Below are positions 37,372-46,890 of a DNA stretch of 64,000 nt, piece after piece. The notes below the pieces were generated by a model, which saw only the letters and a list, made by a program, of their open reading frames with translations, was not told the origin of the DNA and searched no databases. The position numbers were made by a program, and so were the translations under genes. Source of the stretch: Vibrio sp. 99-70-13A1 (GTDB taxonomy: Bacteria > Pseudomonadota > Gammaproteobacteria > Enterobacterales > Vibrionaceae); NCBI RefSeq assembly GCF_013114625.1, contig NZ_VTXD01000002.1, forward strand, positions 248,001-312,000, read 5' to 3'. Each line of letters opens with the position of its first letter. The stretch's first letter is position 1.

Positions 37372-37631
37372 TCGACTCAGATTCAAGCTTCAATCGCTCT
37401 GCCAAAGCAGCCAATAGCACTTAGCTTTCCCCACTGCTGACTCAATTATCACTACAACCTACGCCTTTATTCACAGTACAAATCACTCTCACTGCATTCA
37501 TAAAAGTGAAATCAAACCGACACTTAACCGTCACTAATTAGAAATCAATCTTTCATTTATAAACATTATCTTACTCCTATCAAAACAAATCGGGCATGAA
37601 GCCTCATTGATATTTAAATAGGATAAGTAAA

Positions 37632-38558
37632 ATGAAAAAAGCAGCTATCGCAACTGCAATCGTATCAGCATTGGTATCAGGTTCATCTCTTGCAGCAACA
37701 GTTTACGATAAAGAGGGTACTACGCTTTCTATCGGTGGTCGTGCTGAAGCTCGTTTCAACATTTCAGATAACAATGAAACCGTTGATAATAGCTCTTTCA
37801 AAGATAAGTCCCGTGCACGTGTTAACCTAAAAGGTAAAACCCAAGTAACAGACGGTCTTTACGGTTTCGGTAAGTATGAAGCTGAGTTCGACGGCGCATC
37901 TGACCTTAGTAACCGTTACTTCTTCGCAGGTATTGGAACTGATATTGGTGAGTTCTCTTACGGTAAGCAAGATTCTGCTCAAGTTATGCTAACTGACGTG
38001 ACGGATACAATGGCAACTTTCGGCGCTGACGCGGCTGATATTGTTTCTGGAAACAAAGATAAGCGTGAAAACAACTTCCTTTACTCTGGCAAGTTTGACC
38101 AATTTAAAGTGAAAGCAAACTACATCGCTGCTAATGAAAAAGATTCAGATAGCTACGGTATTGCAGGTATGTTCTCTCTAGACATTGGGCTAGACCTTGG
38201 TTTGGGTTATGTTTCACAAGACAACGGTCAATACAGTGACGACCAAATCAACCTAGTTGCACAATACTCTATGGATGCATTCTCGGTTGGTGGTCTGTAC
38301 ACAATGGGTTCTGTTGCAGATGAAGACATCACAGGCTACGAATTATCGGCAAAATTCAAAGCAAATAAGAAGCTCGCTCTAGTTGGTGTTTATAACTTCT
38401 CAGAAAATGACGATACGAGCACTGAACTAGCAAATAACTTCGCAATCGAAGCCGTTTACAAGTTCAACGGTCACATCCGTACTTACGCTGGCTACAAATT
38501 TGAGCAGTTAGACAATAAAGACGACCAACTTCAAGCTGGTATTCGTTACGATTTCTAA
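37632..38558 (+). CDS. Vibrio-type porin
   Basis: The 308-residue porin has a signal peptide (MKKAAIATAIVSALVSGSSLA) followed by TVYDKEGTTLSIGGRAEARFN, the first porin strand. It ends in LQAGIRYDF, the terminal Phe barrel signal. It is acidic in its loops (many Asp and Glu) like OmpU-type porins but shorter than OmpU. Monocistronic, with its own terminator. The strong ribosome site (AGGATAAGTAAA) and codon use suggest high expression. Confidence 0.88.
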   Translation: MKKAAIATAIVSALVSGSSLAATVYDKEGTTLSIGGRAEARFNISDNNETVDNSSFKDKSRARVNLKGKTQVTDGLYGFGKYEAEFDGASDLSNRYFFAGIGTDIGEFSYGKQDSAQVMLTDVTDTMATFGADAADIVSGNKDKRENNFLYSGKFDQFKVKANYIAANEKDSDSYGIAGMFSLDIGLDLGLGYVSQDNGQYSDDQINLVAQYSMDAFSVGGLYTMGSVADEDITGYELSAKFKANKKLALVGVYNFSENDDTSTELANNFAIEAVYKFNGHIRTYAGYKFEQLDNKDDQLQAGIRYDF

Positions 38559-38618
38559 TTCGTAAATAGAGTCTCTGGATACATACTCTAGTAACACTGC
38601 CCTCGTAACACAGTCCTT

Positions 38619-38646
38619 TGGTCAAGCTCTTGCTTGGCCTTTTTTC
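38619..38646 (+). terminator. Terminator of the second porin gene
   Basis: GGTCAAGC-TCTT-GCTTGGCC (one G-T pair) is followed by TTTTTTC, about 60 bases past the stop. Confidence 0.85.
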
Positions 38647-38728
38647 TTTAGAATCTAAAGCTTATTTCCCAAACGTTATCCGAAATACAAACTCAGATAA
38701 TCGATCCCTTTCAATACTTACAAAACCA

Positions 38729-39745
38729 TTAACTAATCAAGCGAGCCACAAGCGCACCTGGCTCTCTGAGTGCATCTACATTATAGCTAAGCACCTTGCC
38801 AGAAGATGGCGCTAAGTAACGTTTACTTTCGTCACCAAAAGCATCATATTGAATGGCTAGTAGGTCTCCAACTTCAACACTCTGCAAAAGTTCGACTTGA
38901 GGCAAAATAAAACCGCCTACATCCGCCCTGACTGATACGATTTTATTACCTTCCACCCAATTAATTTGCGGTACTTCAGTCACGGATTGAGCAGTATGGT
39001 TGGATTCCAACATCTTATAATAAGCTAAGATATTAAAAATACCCTCAACGGCACGTTGAATCATTTTCGGCTGGGTAAATTTCCCCATCCCGACTTCAAT
39101 GGTAATACTTGGAATACCACTTCGGTTCCAAACCGTTTCTAAAATACCAGGGTCACCCGGATCATTTAACACACAGTCAGGTTTCATCAACCTTGCCATC
39201 TCACTGCATTGAGCAACTCGATAATCAGCAAAAACATAGAGTGGATATACTGCACCGCGTGTTTGGGTATGTAAATCAACGGCAAAAGTAGCATTAGGTT
39301 TCAGTAAGCGTTCCCAAAGTGAAGCAACAAATCGCTCAGCGGCTAGTCCATCTGCATTTCCCGGAAAAAGGCGATTAAGGTTTGCTGGGCACGAACCTGG
39401 GTCAGAAGAGATAAAATCTCGGCTATGATTCAGCAAACCAGAAAGATTTACCGTTGGCACAATTGTGACAGTCCCGCACAACTCCTTACCTACAAGTTCA
39501 CGAACAATTTGTTGAGCAGCAAGAACACCATTCAATTCATCACCATGAATACCAGCGGTCACCATAAGTTTAGGACCATCCTTCGTCCCTTTAAACACAG
39601 TAACCGGCATATTTTTGGGCTGACCTAAACCGTCACTAGTCACTTGAAACCAAAATTGATGCTCACCGGAAGGTAAATCGTCTACGTTCAAAGAGGTAAT
39701 AACGCGCCTACCTTGTAAAACATCGTCTAAAAATTCGGTACTCAT
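38729..39745 (-). CDS. Succinylglutamate desuccinylase/aspartoacylase-family deacylase
   Basis: The 338-residue zinc hydrolase belongs to the M14-like AstE/ASPA family. Zinc and catalytic residues appear in TAGIHGDELNGV (His, Glu) and FAVDLHTQTRG (His), with substrate Arg in NLNRLFPG. The C-terminal beta domain (SVRADVGGFILPQVELLQSVEVGDLLA) is typical of this branch. It removes an acyl group from an amino acid or related compound; the substrate is unknown. It is divergent from a DMT exporter, which could export the product or substrate (inference). Confidence 0.85.
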   Translation of the reverse strand: MSTEFLDDVLQGRRVITSLNVDDLPSGEHQFWFQVTSDGLGQPKNMPVTVFKGTKDGPKLMVTAGIHGDELNGVLAAQQIVRELVGKELCGTVTIVPTVNLSGLLNHSRDFISSDPGSCPANLNRLFPGNADGLAAERFVASLWERLLKPNATFAVDLHTQTRGAVYPLYVFADYRVAQCSEMARLMKPDCVLNDPGDPGILETVWNRSGIPSITIEVGMGKFTQPKMIQRAVEGIFNILAYYKMLESNHTAQSVTEVPQINWVEGNKIVSVRADVGGFILPQVELLQSVEVGDLLAIQYDAFGDESKRYLAPSSGKVLSYNVDALREPGALVARLIS

Positions 39746-40003
39746 TTATCACTCCGTGATTTCTGATTTGCAGCTGATGAAAAGGGTTTTACAAGATAAT
39801 GAGGGTCACTTGAGCATCTCATCATAGAGGATATTATTGACGGAACAAGTACTGATTCATTTATCACCACCTCTAGACAAAACCCAATTGTTCCAACAAT
39901 TCGAACAACTTAGCCAAAGTTTAAACATTGGATTACTGCATGATTAGTCGTATGATTCTGGGATTCTATTATTAATCGCACCATATGCATGGTTCAGTAA
40001 ATT

Positions 40004-40882
40004 ATGAGTCAACCCCACCACCCCTTACAAGGCGCAAGCTGGATGCTCACCGCAGGTCTTGCTTTTGCTATCGTCAATAGCCTAGCTCAAGTTGCCAGCA
40101 TCAATTTTGGACTTCCATCAACAACCGTTGCCGTCATCCAATATTCAATCGCGCTCGTTGTCATCCTCCCTTATTTACGCACTCTTGGCATCATGCGCTC
40201 ATTAAGAACTAACCACTTGAAGATGCATATTCTGCGTGTGTTTTTATCGGTGATTGGTATTCAGCTTTGGTTATGGGCACTCGCTTACCCTGTCCCTATT
40301 TGGCAAGGCATTGCGTTATTAATGACATCTCCACTCTTTGCTACCGTTGGTTCTGGGTTATTTCTAAAAGAAAAAGTAGGCGCTGCACGCTGGGGAGCAA
40401 CATTAGCGGGCTTTGTTGGTGCGATGATCATTCTCGAACCATGGGCAGACAGTTTTAACTGGGCAACCTTACTGCCTGTTGGAGCGGCATTCTTTTGGGC
40501 ATGTTACTCATTAATGGTGAAGAAATTATCTTCTGAAGATGGGCCTTCGACAATGGTGATGTATTTACTGCTGCTGATTACGCCATTCAACATTTTGTTA
40601 GCCGCACCAGAATGGCAACTGCCGACAGGCTATTCCATTTGGCTCATCCTGGTTGCAGCCGGTGCAATGACGGCTTTAGCACAATGGGCAATAGTGAAAG
40701 CTTACTCCGTGGCTGATGCTTCGTTCGTTCAACCTTTTGATCATGCAAAATTGCCTCTAAATGTATTAGCGGGGTGGCTGGTATTCAGTTGGGTACCACC
40801 TGGTCGTTTGTGGCTAGGGGCTGCTATTATTATTTTATCCGTTGCGTTTATTACTCGTTGGGAAACAAAAAAAACGAAATAG
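40004..40882 (+). CDS. EamA/DMT-superfamily transporter
   Basis: The 292-residue inner-membrane protein has ten predicted spans in two EamA repeats (about residues 10-140 and 150-290). Motifs such as LFLKEKVGAARWGATLAGFVGAMIILEP and PFDHAKLPLNVLAGWLVF are family-like. It probably exports a metabolite. Substrate unknown. The 258-base gap to the divergent deacylase gene likely holds both promoters. Confidence 0.87.
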   Translation: MSQPHHPLQGASWMLTAGLAFAIVNSLAQVASINFGLPSTTVAVIQYSIALVVILPYLRTLGIMRSLRTNHLKMHILRVFLSVIGIQLWLWALAYPVPIWQGIALLMTSPLFATVGSGLFLKEKVGAARWGATLAGFVGAMIILEPWADSFNWATLLPVGAAFFWACYSLMVKKLSSEDGPSTMVMYLLLLITPFNILLAAPEWQLPTGYSIWLILVAAGAMTALAQWAIVKAYSVADASFVQPFDHAKLPLNVLAGWLVFSWVPPGRLWLGAAIIILSVAFITRWETKKTK

Positions 40883-40944
40883 TGAAATTAATATGGAACT
40901 CTCCCGTTCTTTATTATTAAGCGAATTGAACTGAGGTAACGACA

Positions 40945-41562
40945 ATGACAACACCAATCAAAATTACTTTGTACCGCTGGGGCGGAAGTTGGGGTCCATT
41001 TAAAGTAAATATCCCATGTGGCGAGTGCACACTCACCAAAGATATTTTAAAAGATACATTTGAAAATGAACTGGCTGACGTAGAAGTAGAACTTGAAGTG
41101 AAAGATTGGTTGTCTCATTGGTGGGAACCATTAAAACTTGGCGCGTGGCACGCTCCGATTCTTGTTGTCGAAGGTAAGGTTGTAAGCCAAGGGGAAGCAT
41201 TAAACCGAGGTGTACTCGTTCAATCAGTTATCAAAGAATGGACCAAAAGGGACACTCTTAAAGGCAATATTGTTTACGGTAAAGCAACCTGCCCTTTCTG
41301 CGTAAAAGCAAAAAACATGCTGGATGAAGCCGGTGTCGAATACAAATACTATGATGTCGTTAAAGACAGTGCTGCACTATACAGAATGATCCCTGAAGTC
41401 AAAGCAATCATAGGCGAAAAAACACCTGTGACCGTACCTCAAATTTGGTTAGAAGGTAAATACGTTGGTGGAGCCGATAACTTAGCAGCATGGATGAAAG
41501 ATAACGGATTAGATCGCATCCCTAACAATGTTGTTGACCTATCTAACCAAAACGCCAGCTAG
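40945..41562 (+). CDS. Two-domain glutaredoxin-like protein
   Basis: The 205-residue cytoplasmic protein has two thioredoxin-fold units. Residues 1-100 contain NIPCGEC (C25-x-x-C28), a CxxC set beside a TLYRWGGSWGPFKV start. They also have the APILVVEGKVVSQG strand with cis-Pro. Residues 107-195 form a glutaredoxin with YGKATCPFCVKAKNML (C116-P-F-C119), TVPQIWLEG and GGADNLAAW. Glutathione-linked disulfide reduction is expected. It follows the DMT transporter by 62 bases and has GAGG before its ATG, so it may be co-transcribed. Confidence 0.83.
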   Translation: MTTPIKITLYRWGGSWGPFKVNIPCGECTLTKDILKDTFENELADVEVELEVKDWLSHWWEPLKLGAWHAPILVVEGKVVSQGEALNRGVLVQSVIKEWTKRDTLKGNIVYGKATCPFCVKAKNMLDEAGVEYKYYDVVKDSAALYRMIPEVKAIIGEKTPVTVPQIWLEGKYVGGADNLAAWMKDNGLDRIPNNVVDLSNQNAS

Positions 41563-41649
41563 CAAATATTCGCAGTGCATATCTAATAAAGCAAATGAAG
41601 TGGCTTCTTAGAATTTAAGAAGCTTTCTTAAATTCATATTGCACAAAAA

Positions 41650-41692
41650 CACAAAGCCCTTAATCTCAAACCTGAGGTTAAGGGCTTTGTTG
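41650..41692 (+). terminator. Terminator of the glutaredoxin-like gene
   Basis: A long hairpin, ACAAAGCCCTTAA...TTAAGGGCTTTGT, contains a nested CTC/GAG inner stem. It lies about 90 bases past the stop. Confidence 0.85.
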
Positions 41693-41778
41693 AATTCATA
41701 GATAGTCACTACTTCTTAGATAACAAATAAAGGCTAGGTTGTTATCCTCTGCTTAATAGCCACTATGTAGATGGTCAT

Positions 41779-41913
41779 TTATTTAGCCATCTTCTTCATC
41801 ATTCGCTTGATGAACGATACTTTTTTCGGCTTTGATTTACCGTATAGAGCTTCGTGCATCATGTTCTTTGCCACAATTTGACCAATGTATGCATTGCCTA
41901 GTTCGTAACCCAT
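41779..41913 (-). CDS. 44-residue basic small protein
   Basis: This gene is shorter than usual annotation cut-offs. The ATG at 41911-41913 has GGAG 6 bases ahead and is followed by 44 codons to TAA. The N-terminal half is mixed (MGYELGNAYIGQIVAKNMM) and could form an amphipathic helix. The C-terminal half is strongly basic (KSKPKKVSFIKRMMKKMAK), with eight Lys and one Arg in its last 19 residues. This could bind membrane, nucleic acid or another protein. It stands alone, convergent with the glutaredoxin gene. I do not recognise a family. Confidence 0.65.
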   Translation of the reverse strand: MGYELGNAYIGQIVAKNMMHEALYGKSKPKKVSFIKRMMKKMAK

Positions 41914-42048
41914 GATTATCTCCACAAAATATAAATGTATGTTTTCTATAAAGTGATCTTACTCTCAAAACGGACAAAAACAAGACTTAAATCACACTTT
42001 TATGCAAATTAATTTATAGATTACTTAAAATGGGAGAATTTCAGGCAT

Positions 42049-42077
42049 AAAAAAATCAGCACCATGGCTGATTTTTA
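42049..42077. terminator. Terminator past the hypothetical gene at 42131
   Basis: AAAAATCAGC-ACCATG-GCTGATTTTT has A and T runs on both sides. It lies between two minus-strand genes and should end the 42131-42481 transcript. Confidence 0.83.
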
Positions 42078-42130
42078 TCTTTCCTAATAGCTATGTTTTC
42101 CAATAACTATCTTATCCAAAAGATGGCTTA

Positions 42131-42481
42131 CTAGCTTCGTTTCGGCTGCTTATAAGTCTTACCTGCGGTTTGGTAAGTATCTTTTGGTTTTACTTCAAAC
42201 ATAGATTCAAAGAACCACGCAGCGAACTTAATCAGATCGTCACCTTCATTCATTACATGCTCAACGAATTCTTGCTCTTCGCCTTCATCGTTGTCTTGTA
42301 CTGTTACATGGTAAATGCGTTTTTCATTTTCAACATCAGCTAATGCAAATTGACCGACCAAAGATAGAGCGGCTTCTGATACTTCAGTATCTTCATTTGA
42401 TTTTAATAACTCTAACGCTTCTGGAAGGTTTTGCTTACTGCAAATCTCTTTAACCAGTACTTCAAATTCATTGTGCTGCAT
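42131..42481 (-). CDS. Acidic hypothetical protein
   Basis: The 116-residue soluble protein is acidic and Glu/Asp-rich (KRIYHVTVQDNDEGEEQEFVEHVMNEG fragmentary pattern), with two helical segments and a Lys/Arg tail (GKTYKQPKRS). It has no signal peptide or metal motif. I do not recognise the family. It has a reasonable ribosome site (AGGTA) and its own terminator, so it is likely real. Function unknown. Confidence 0.65.
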   Translation of the reverse strand: MQHNEFEVLVKEICSKQNLPEALELLKSNEDTEVSEAALSLVGQFALADVENEKRIYHVTVQDNDEGEEQEFVEHVMNEGDDLIKFAAWFFESMFEVKPKDTYQTAGKTYKQPKRS

Positions 42482-42572
42482 GATACCTACCTATTAAATT
42501 AACGAACGCATTGTAGAAAACCATCACTCCAATTACAACGCAATTACCAACTGAATAAATAAGCTTACCTAA

Positions 42573-42656
42573 CAATCTTCAATCTTCAATCTTCAATCTT
42601 CAATCTTCAATCTTCAATCTTCAAAGTACAAAGTACAAAGTACAAAGTACAAAGTT
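42573..42656. repeat. Compound heptanucleotide array: CAATCTT x7 then CAAAGTA x5
   Basis: Seven perfect CAATCTT units run directly, in the same phase, into four perfect CAAAGTA units and one CAAAGTT. The array ends 3 bases before the MFS stop codon at 42660-42662. The two unit types share CAA and the 7-bp length, so one may derive from the other. Confidence 0.97.
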
Positions 42657-42659
42657 TAT

Positions 42660-43868
42660 CTAGAGAACCGCTTCGGTAGAAGCCAAGGCAATTTTTCTTG
42701 AATGTAACCACGATGAGAAGAGCACTGAGCCCATACCCAGCCCAACCATCATATAAAAAACGCCTAAACTAGTATGGTCGACGACCCAAGACTCAACCAA
42801 GTAACCACCAAGTAAACCGGCAACACACATTTGAATTGAGCCTGACAATGCCGATACTGCACCAGCCTGCTTTTTATGGGGTTCTAACAACATACTGATT
42901 GATAAAGGGAAAGACATACCCTGAGCAATAACAAGCCAAGTAAACGCCCACACCAAATTGAAGATACTGAACTCAGACGCCAGTAACCACGCGCCAGACA
43001 AGAGCATAATTGTAATCGCAATACTCATTAAGGTTTGAGTACTGAGATAACGATTCAATACATTAAGCGTTACGCTACCAATGAGTAAACCAGTAGATGG
43101 AATAATCATTAATGACCCATACTCAGCCGTTGTTAACCCTAGTTGATCTTGCATGAGAAATGGAAATAAAGATAACGTCACAATACTGGTTAAATAGCTC
43201 ATCCAGTTATAGCTAGCACTGCTTATTACCTGTCGGTTCACCAATAATGAACCGTAATTTTTAATGACTTTCGAAACATTAAAGCGGCTTTTCCCATACG
43301 GCAAGGTTTCAGGAAGAATAAAGAAGCCTAAAGTGAAAATCGCAAAGAGGTACGCCAATACAAACCCGAATACCGCTTGCCAGCCTAAATGAAAAGCCAC
43401 CCAACCGCCAAATACTGGTGCTGCAATGGGGATAATAGACGCTGTCATCGAGATATAAGACAACGCCTTTGTAAGCTGTAAACCATCATAACTATCTCTT
43501 AATACACTTCGCCCGAGCACAGAAGCACTGCCCGCTCCTAAGCCTTGCAACAAACGTCCTAATTCAAGAGCGGTTGCGTTATCAGAAAACATTAAGCACA
43601 CGATAGTACCGACTAAATAAATCCCCTGTCCGAGTATAAAAATGGGGCGACGACCAATAGCGTCAGACATAGGACCATAAAACAGCTGAGAAACACCAAA
43701 CCCAACGAGAAAAAGGGTAACTAACAATTGAACATTGGTTTGTGCTATCTGTAGATCAGCCGCAATCAAGGGTAAAGAAGGAAGATAAATACTCACCCCT
43801 ACCTGCCCAGTAGCAATGATCATCATAGCGAGAAGTAAAGGTGCTTTTTTAAATGCAGCTGAAGTCAT
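42660..43868 (-). CDS. Bcr/CflA-type MFS drug exporter
   Basis: The 402-residue major facilitator has twelve predicted spans. Motif A is FYGPMSDAIGRRPIFILG (loop 2-3), and LQGLGAGSASVLGRSVLRDSY fits motif C and the Bcr loop 4. The class pumps drugs such as bicyclomycin, or small metabolites, using the proton gradient. It is divergent from a LysR regulator 107 bases away, which probably controls it. The 3' end abuts the compound heptad repeat. Confidence 0.9.
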   Translation of the reverse strand: MTSAAFKKAPLLLAMMIIATGQVGVSIYLPSLPLIAADLQIAQTNVQLLVTLFLVGFGVSQLFYGPMSDAIGRRPIFILGQGIYLVGTIVCLMFSDNATALELGRLLQGLGAGSASVLGRSVLRDSYDGLQLTKALSYISMTASIIPIAAPVFGGWVAFHLGWQAVFGFVLAYLFAIFTLGFFILPETLPYGKSRFNVSKVIKNYGSLLVNRQVISSASYNWMSYLTSIVTLSLFPFLMQDQLGLTTAEYGSLMIIPSTGLLIGSVTLNVLNRYLSTQTLMSIAITIMLLSGAWLLASEFSIFNLVWAFTWLVIAQGMSFPLSISMLLEPHKKQAGAVSALSGSIQMCVAGLLGGYLVESWVVDHTSLGVFYMMVGLGMGSVLFSSWLHSRKIALASTEAVL

Positions 43869-43975
43869 TAAATTCCTTAATTGCGTACTTTTTATTCATA
43901 ATTAAGTTTACATTCAAAGCTGATAATTGATAATCAAGCAAATTGGAATTTTATTAAGTCCTAATAGGAAATAAT

Positions 43976-44893
43976 ATGGATTGGATTCTCAGTGTAAAAA
44001 GCTATGTCAGAGTTGTAGATGAAGGCAGTTTTAATGGTGCAGCAAGAAGCCTGAACACCACCAGCTCAGCAGTTAGCAAGCGAGTCAATTGGTTAGAAGA
44101 ACGCATTGGCACCCAATTACTCAAAAGAACGACTCGCTCAATAAGCCAAACAGAAGCTGGTGCTCTTTTTTATCAACGGGCAAAAGCGCAATTAGATAGT
44201 TGGCAGTCGATTGTCGATGAAACGCGTTCAGTAAACCAAACACCAGCGGGCTTGTTAAAAATTGGAGCGACCATTGCTGTCGGCTCTAAGTTTTTAGTCC
44301 AATATCTAAACGATTTTCTTGAACAGTATCCGGATATCAAGATTCAGCTGATCACCACAGTTCCAGGGCAACTGCCAGAAATGAGCCTAGATCTCGTGCT
44401 CAGCAGAGAATTAGAGCAACTCAATTCGCTAAGCTTTAAAAAAACGCCATTGTTTGAACATAAAGCGACCTTTTACGCAGCGCCTAGTTACCTTGAAAAA
44501 TATGGTCACCCTTCTGATGAACAAGATCTCGAAGCTCATAACTCATTAATTTGGGGAGAAAGAACCACAAGGGAAGTCACAATATCAAAAGGGAAAAGGA
44601 TCACCTTAAGTGGCAATTTTGCCACAACCAACCCTGAAGCATTATTTCACGCAGCTAAAAACGGCATGGGGATCCTTCTCACCAATAAAACGATGATAAA
44701 AGAAGAATTGAAACTGGGAACTTTGGTGCCAATATTGCCTGGTATTAAAGCTGACGAAGCCATGGTATACGCCTATTATCCAAAGCTTGATTATGAACAT
44801 ACCCGTACAAAGTTGTTCTTAGATTATCTTAAATTACGTTTACATAAAGAACGAGATCTAGAAACGTACTCTCACCCAATAGAGCTAAGCTGA
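43976..44893 (+). CDS. LysR-family transcriptional regulator
   Basis: The 305-residue LTTR has an N-terminal winged helix-turn-helix (YVRVVDEGSFNGAARSLNTTSSAVSKRVNWLEERIGTQLL, with RTTRSISQTEAG) and a periplasmic-binding-like effector domain. It resembles the AaeR/DmlR-like branch that lacks special cofactors. It is divergent from the Bcr-type exporter, the standard layout for a regulator of its neighbour. The 107-base gap is AT-rich and contains AATTGATAATCAAG-like partial dyads that could be its site. The effector is unknown. Confidence 0.9.
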   Translation: MDWILSVKSYVRVVDEGSFNGAARSLNTTSSAVSKRVNWLEERIGTQLLKRTTRSISQTEAGALFYQRAKAQLDSWQSIVDETRSVNQTPAGLLKIGATIAVGSKFLVQYLNDFLEQYPDIKIQLITTVPGQLPEMSLDLVLSRELEQLNSLSFKKTPLFEHKATFYAAPSYLEKYGHPSDEQDLEAHNSLIWGERTTREVTISKGKRITLSGNFATTNPEALFHAAKNGMGILLTNKTMIKEELKLGTLVPILPGIKADEAMVYAYYPKLDYEHTRTKLFLDYLKLRLHKERDLETYSHPIELS

Positions 44894-45053
44894 GCATATA
44901 CCGAAAGTAAAATAAGCAAGAAAATTACCTTTAAAAAACCGACACAATTTCATTATTAAGATTGAATATTGGTTACTTATCGTCAATAGTAATAACTAGA
45001 AGTGTGCAACTTGATGCTTTTAAATTTGACTAATGAATGATAGGCAACATTCT

Positions 45054-46889
45054 ATGGCTAAACTCTCACTGAACGATACAGTCAACTTAGACACAATCAG
45101 TCATATACTAAAATTGGATGGGCAGGACTTACTCGAAGCTGTCGCACTCACACTGCACCGCGAGTTTGGTAGCCAGTGCACTGGGATAATTGAAAAGCGC
45201 CACTTTCAAGATCATACATTACCCGTCGTCGTTGTCCTTGACGACGCTGTGCAGCAGGTAAACATCCATTCCATTACCGATAATCTTTGTAGCCAAGAAT
45301 CACACAAAGGTTGCAAGCACTGTTCCTTTACCAAACAGCTACTAGAATCATTACCTAACAACACACTGAATCATGAGTTCATTTCCGAGAACTACATTGC
45401 AATACCAATCAAAGCACGTAACAGCGATGTTATGGGAGTGCTGTACTCCACCTTTACGGTTCCAATCAGCAATGAAGATAAACAAAAACTGATTCGACAC
45501 CACCAAATGTTTGCAAACATGATTAACCATACACTGCAGGAATTGTGGTTTAGTGATCGCTCGGAGCAACTGGTCAATCAACTTAGCTATGAAGTCTCCC
45601 ATGATAATCTTACTGGTTTGCTTAACCGCAGCTGTTTATCTGACACTTTGGAATCCATAACTCAACAATATAGCGAACCTTTCACATTAGCTTTTATTGA
45701 TATCGACAACTTCAAATCGATTAACGATGCAAACGGTAACTACATAGGTGATAAAGTGATTCAATTCACGGCTGACACCATCACTTCGTGCGTGCAAGAC
45801 TCTGCCTTAACCTTTCGGACTGCAGGAGATGAATTTGCATTCATCACTTATGACTCAGACCCAATAAAAATTTGCCATAATATTTTGAACAAAATAGAAA
45901 ATGGCTACTACGACAATACGCATCAATTAAAATTTAAGATCAGTATTGGTATCGCTAGAACTCAAGATGTTGATAAAAACATAGAGAAGCTGCTATTTAA
46001 TACCAGCTTAGCTCTTAAAGATTGCAAACAACACCCTGAGATTCAGGTGCAATGCTACGATACGCATTTAAGCGCGAGCTACCATAGGAAAACACAGCTA
46101 GTGGCAGCCATTAGACGCGAAATCGCAAGCCCAATTTTAATGAATCAAGAAATGCATGTAGTTGTTCAACCCATAGTTTGTAAAAATCAAAATGAGTGGG
46201 ATTACTTTGAACTGCTCAGCCGTTGGCAAAGCCCAGAGTACGGAATGGTATCACCCGTAGAATTCATCAAAGTAGCCGAGCAATCTGGGCTTATTGTTGA
46301 ACTAGGTGAGCGTATTATGGAACTCGGCTGCATTGCTAAAAAGCAGTTAGAGAAAGGGCTTGGTTACAAAATAAAATTAGGTATCAACTGCTCAGCTCAT
46401 GAACTGAATGATGCAGAACGATACTTAAGCCATTTAACCAAGATGATTAATAAATATGACTTTGAAGCCCGTGAATTTGTTATTGAATTGACAGAAACGG
46501 TGCTGTTAACCCAAACAGATGACGTAACACGAGTGCTGACTTCATTACGAGAAATGGGGTTTACGATTGCTCTGGATGATTTTGGGACTGGATATTCAAG
46601 CTTGAACTACATTCAAAGTTACCCTATTGATTGCCTGAAGATAGATGCTACCTTTATTCGTAATTTATTGAGCAATGCCATTTCTGAGCGAGTGGTATGG
46701 TTAATCATTCAACTCGCTCAACAGTTGAATATTACTCTAATTGCGGAAGGAATAGAGCACCAAGAAGAGTTAGAGAAATTACACTCTATGGGATGCTTAC
46801 AAATTCAAGGTTATTACTATTCAAAACCCGAGAAGCCCGCTGTAATGATTAATCACCTCACTCACCAAGAACAAAGTAAATTTGCATAA
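45054..46889 (+). CDS. Cytosolic sensor-GGDEF-EAL protein with a Cys cluster
   Basis: The protein has 611 residues when started at the ATG at 45054, which has a weak AGG site; ATG 45033 has none. Residues 1-180 look like a GAF-type sensor with no membrane span, and contain C79-x7-C87-x2-C90 with interleaved His. The GGDEF domain has AGDEF, a variant that is active in some proteins. The EAL domain reads ELLSRW with the metal Glu kept; NCSAHEL, IELTETVLL, ALDDFGTGYSSL, LKIDATF and AEGIEH complete the phosphodiesterase site. It may respond to redox, metal or a cofactor. The direction of c-di-GMP change is not predictable. Confidence 0.85.
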   Translation: MAKLSLNDTVNLDTISHILKLDGQDLLEAVALTLHREFGSQCTGIIEKRHFQDHTLPVVVVLDDAVQQVNIHSITDNLCSQESHKGCKHCSFTKQLLESLPNNTLNHEFISENYIAIPIKARNSDVMGVLYSTFTVPISNEDKQKLIRHHQMFANMINHTLQELWFSDRSEQLVNQLSYEVSHDNLTGLLNRSCLSDTLESITQQYSEPFTLAFIDIDNFKSINDANGNYIGDKVIQFTADTITSCVQDSALTFRTAGDEFAFITYDSDPIKICHNILNKIENGYYDNTHQLKFKISIGIARTQDVDKNIEKLLFNTSLALKDCKQHPEIQVQCYDTHLSASYHRKTQLVAAIRREIASPILMNQEMHVVVQPIVCKNQNEWDYFELLSRWQSPEYGMVSPVEFIKVAEQSGLIVELGERIMELGCIAKKQLEKGLGYKIKLGINCSAHELNDAERYLSHLTKMINKYDFEAREFVIELTETVLLTQTDDVTRVLTSLREMGFTIALDDFGTGYSSLNYIQSYPIDCLKIDATFIRNLLSNAISERVVWLIIQLAQQLNITLIAEGIEHQEELEKLHSMGCLQIQGYYYSKPEKPAVMINHLTHQEQSKFA

Positions 46890-46890
46890 A

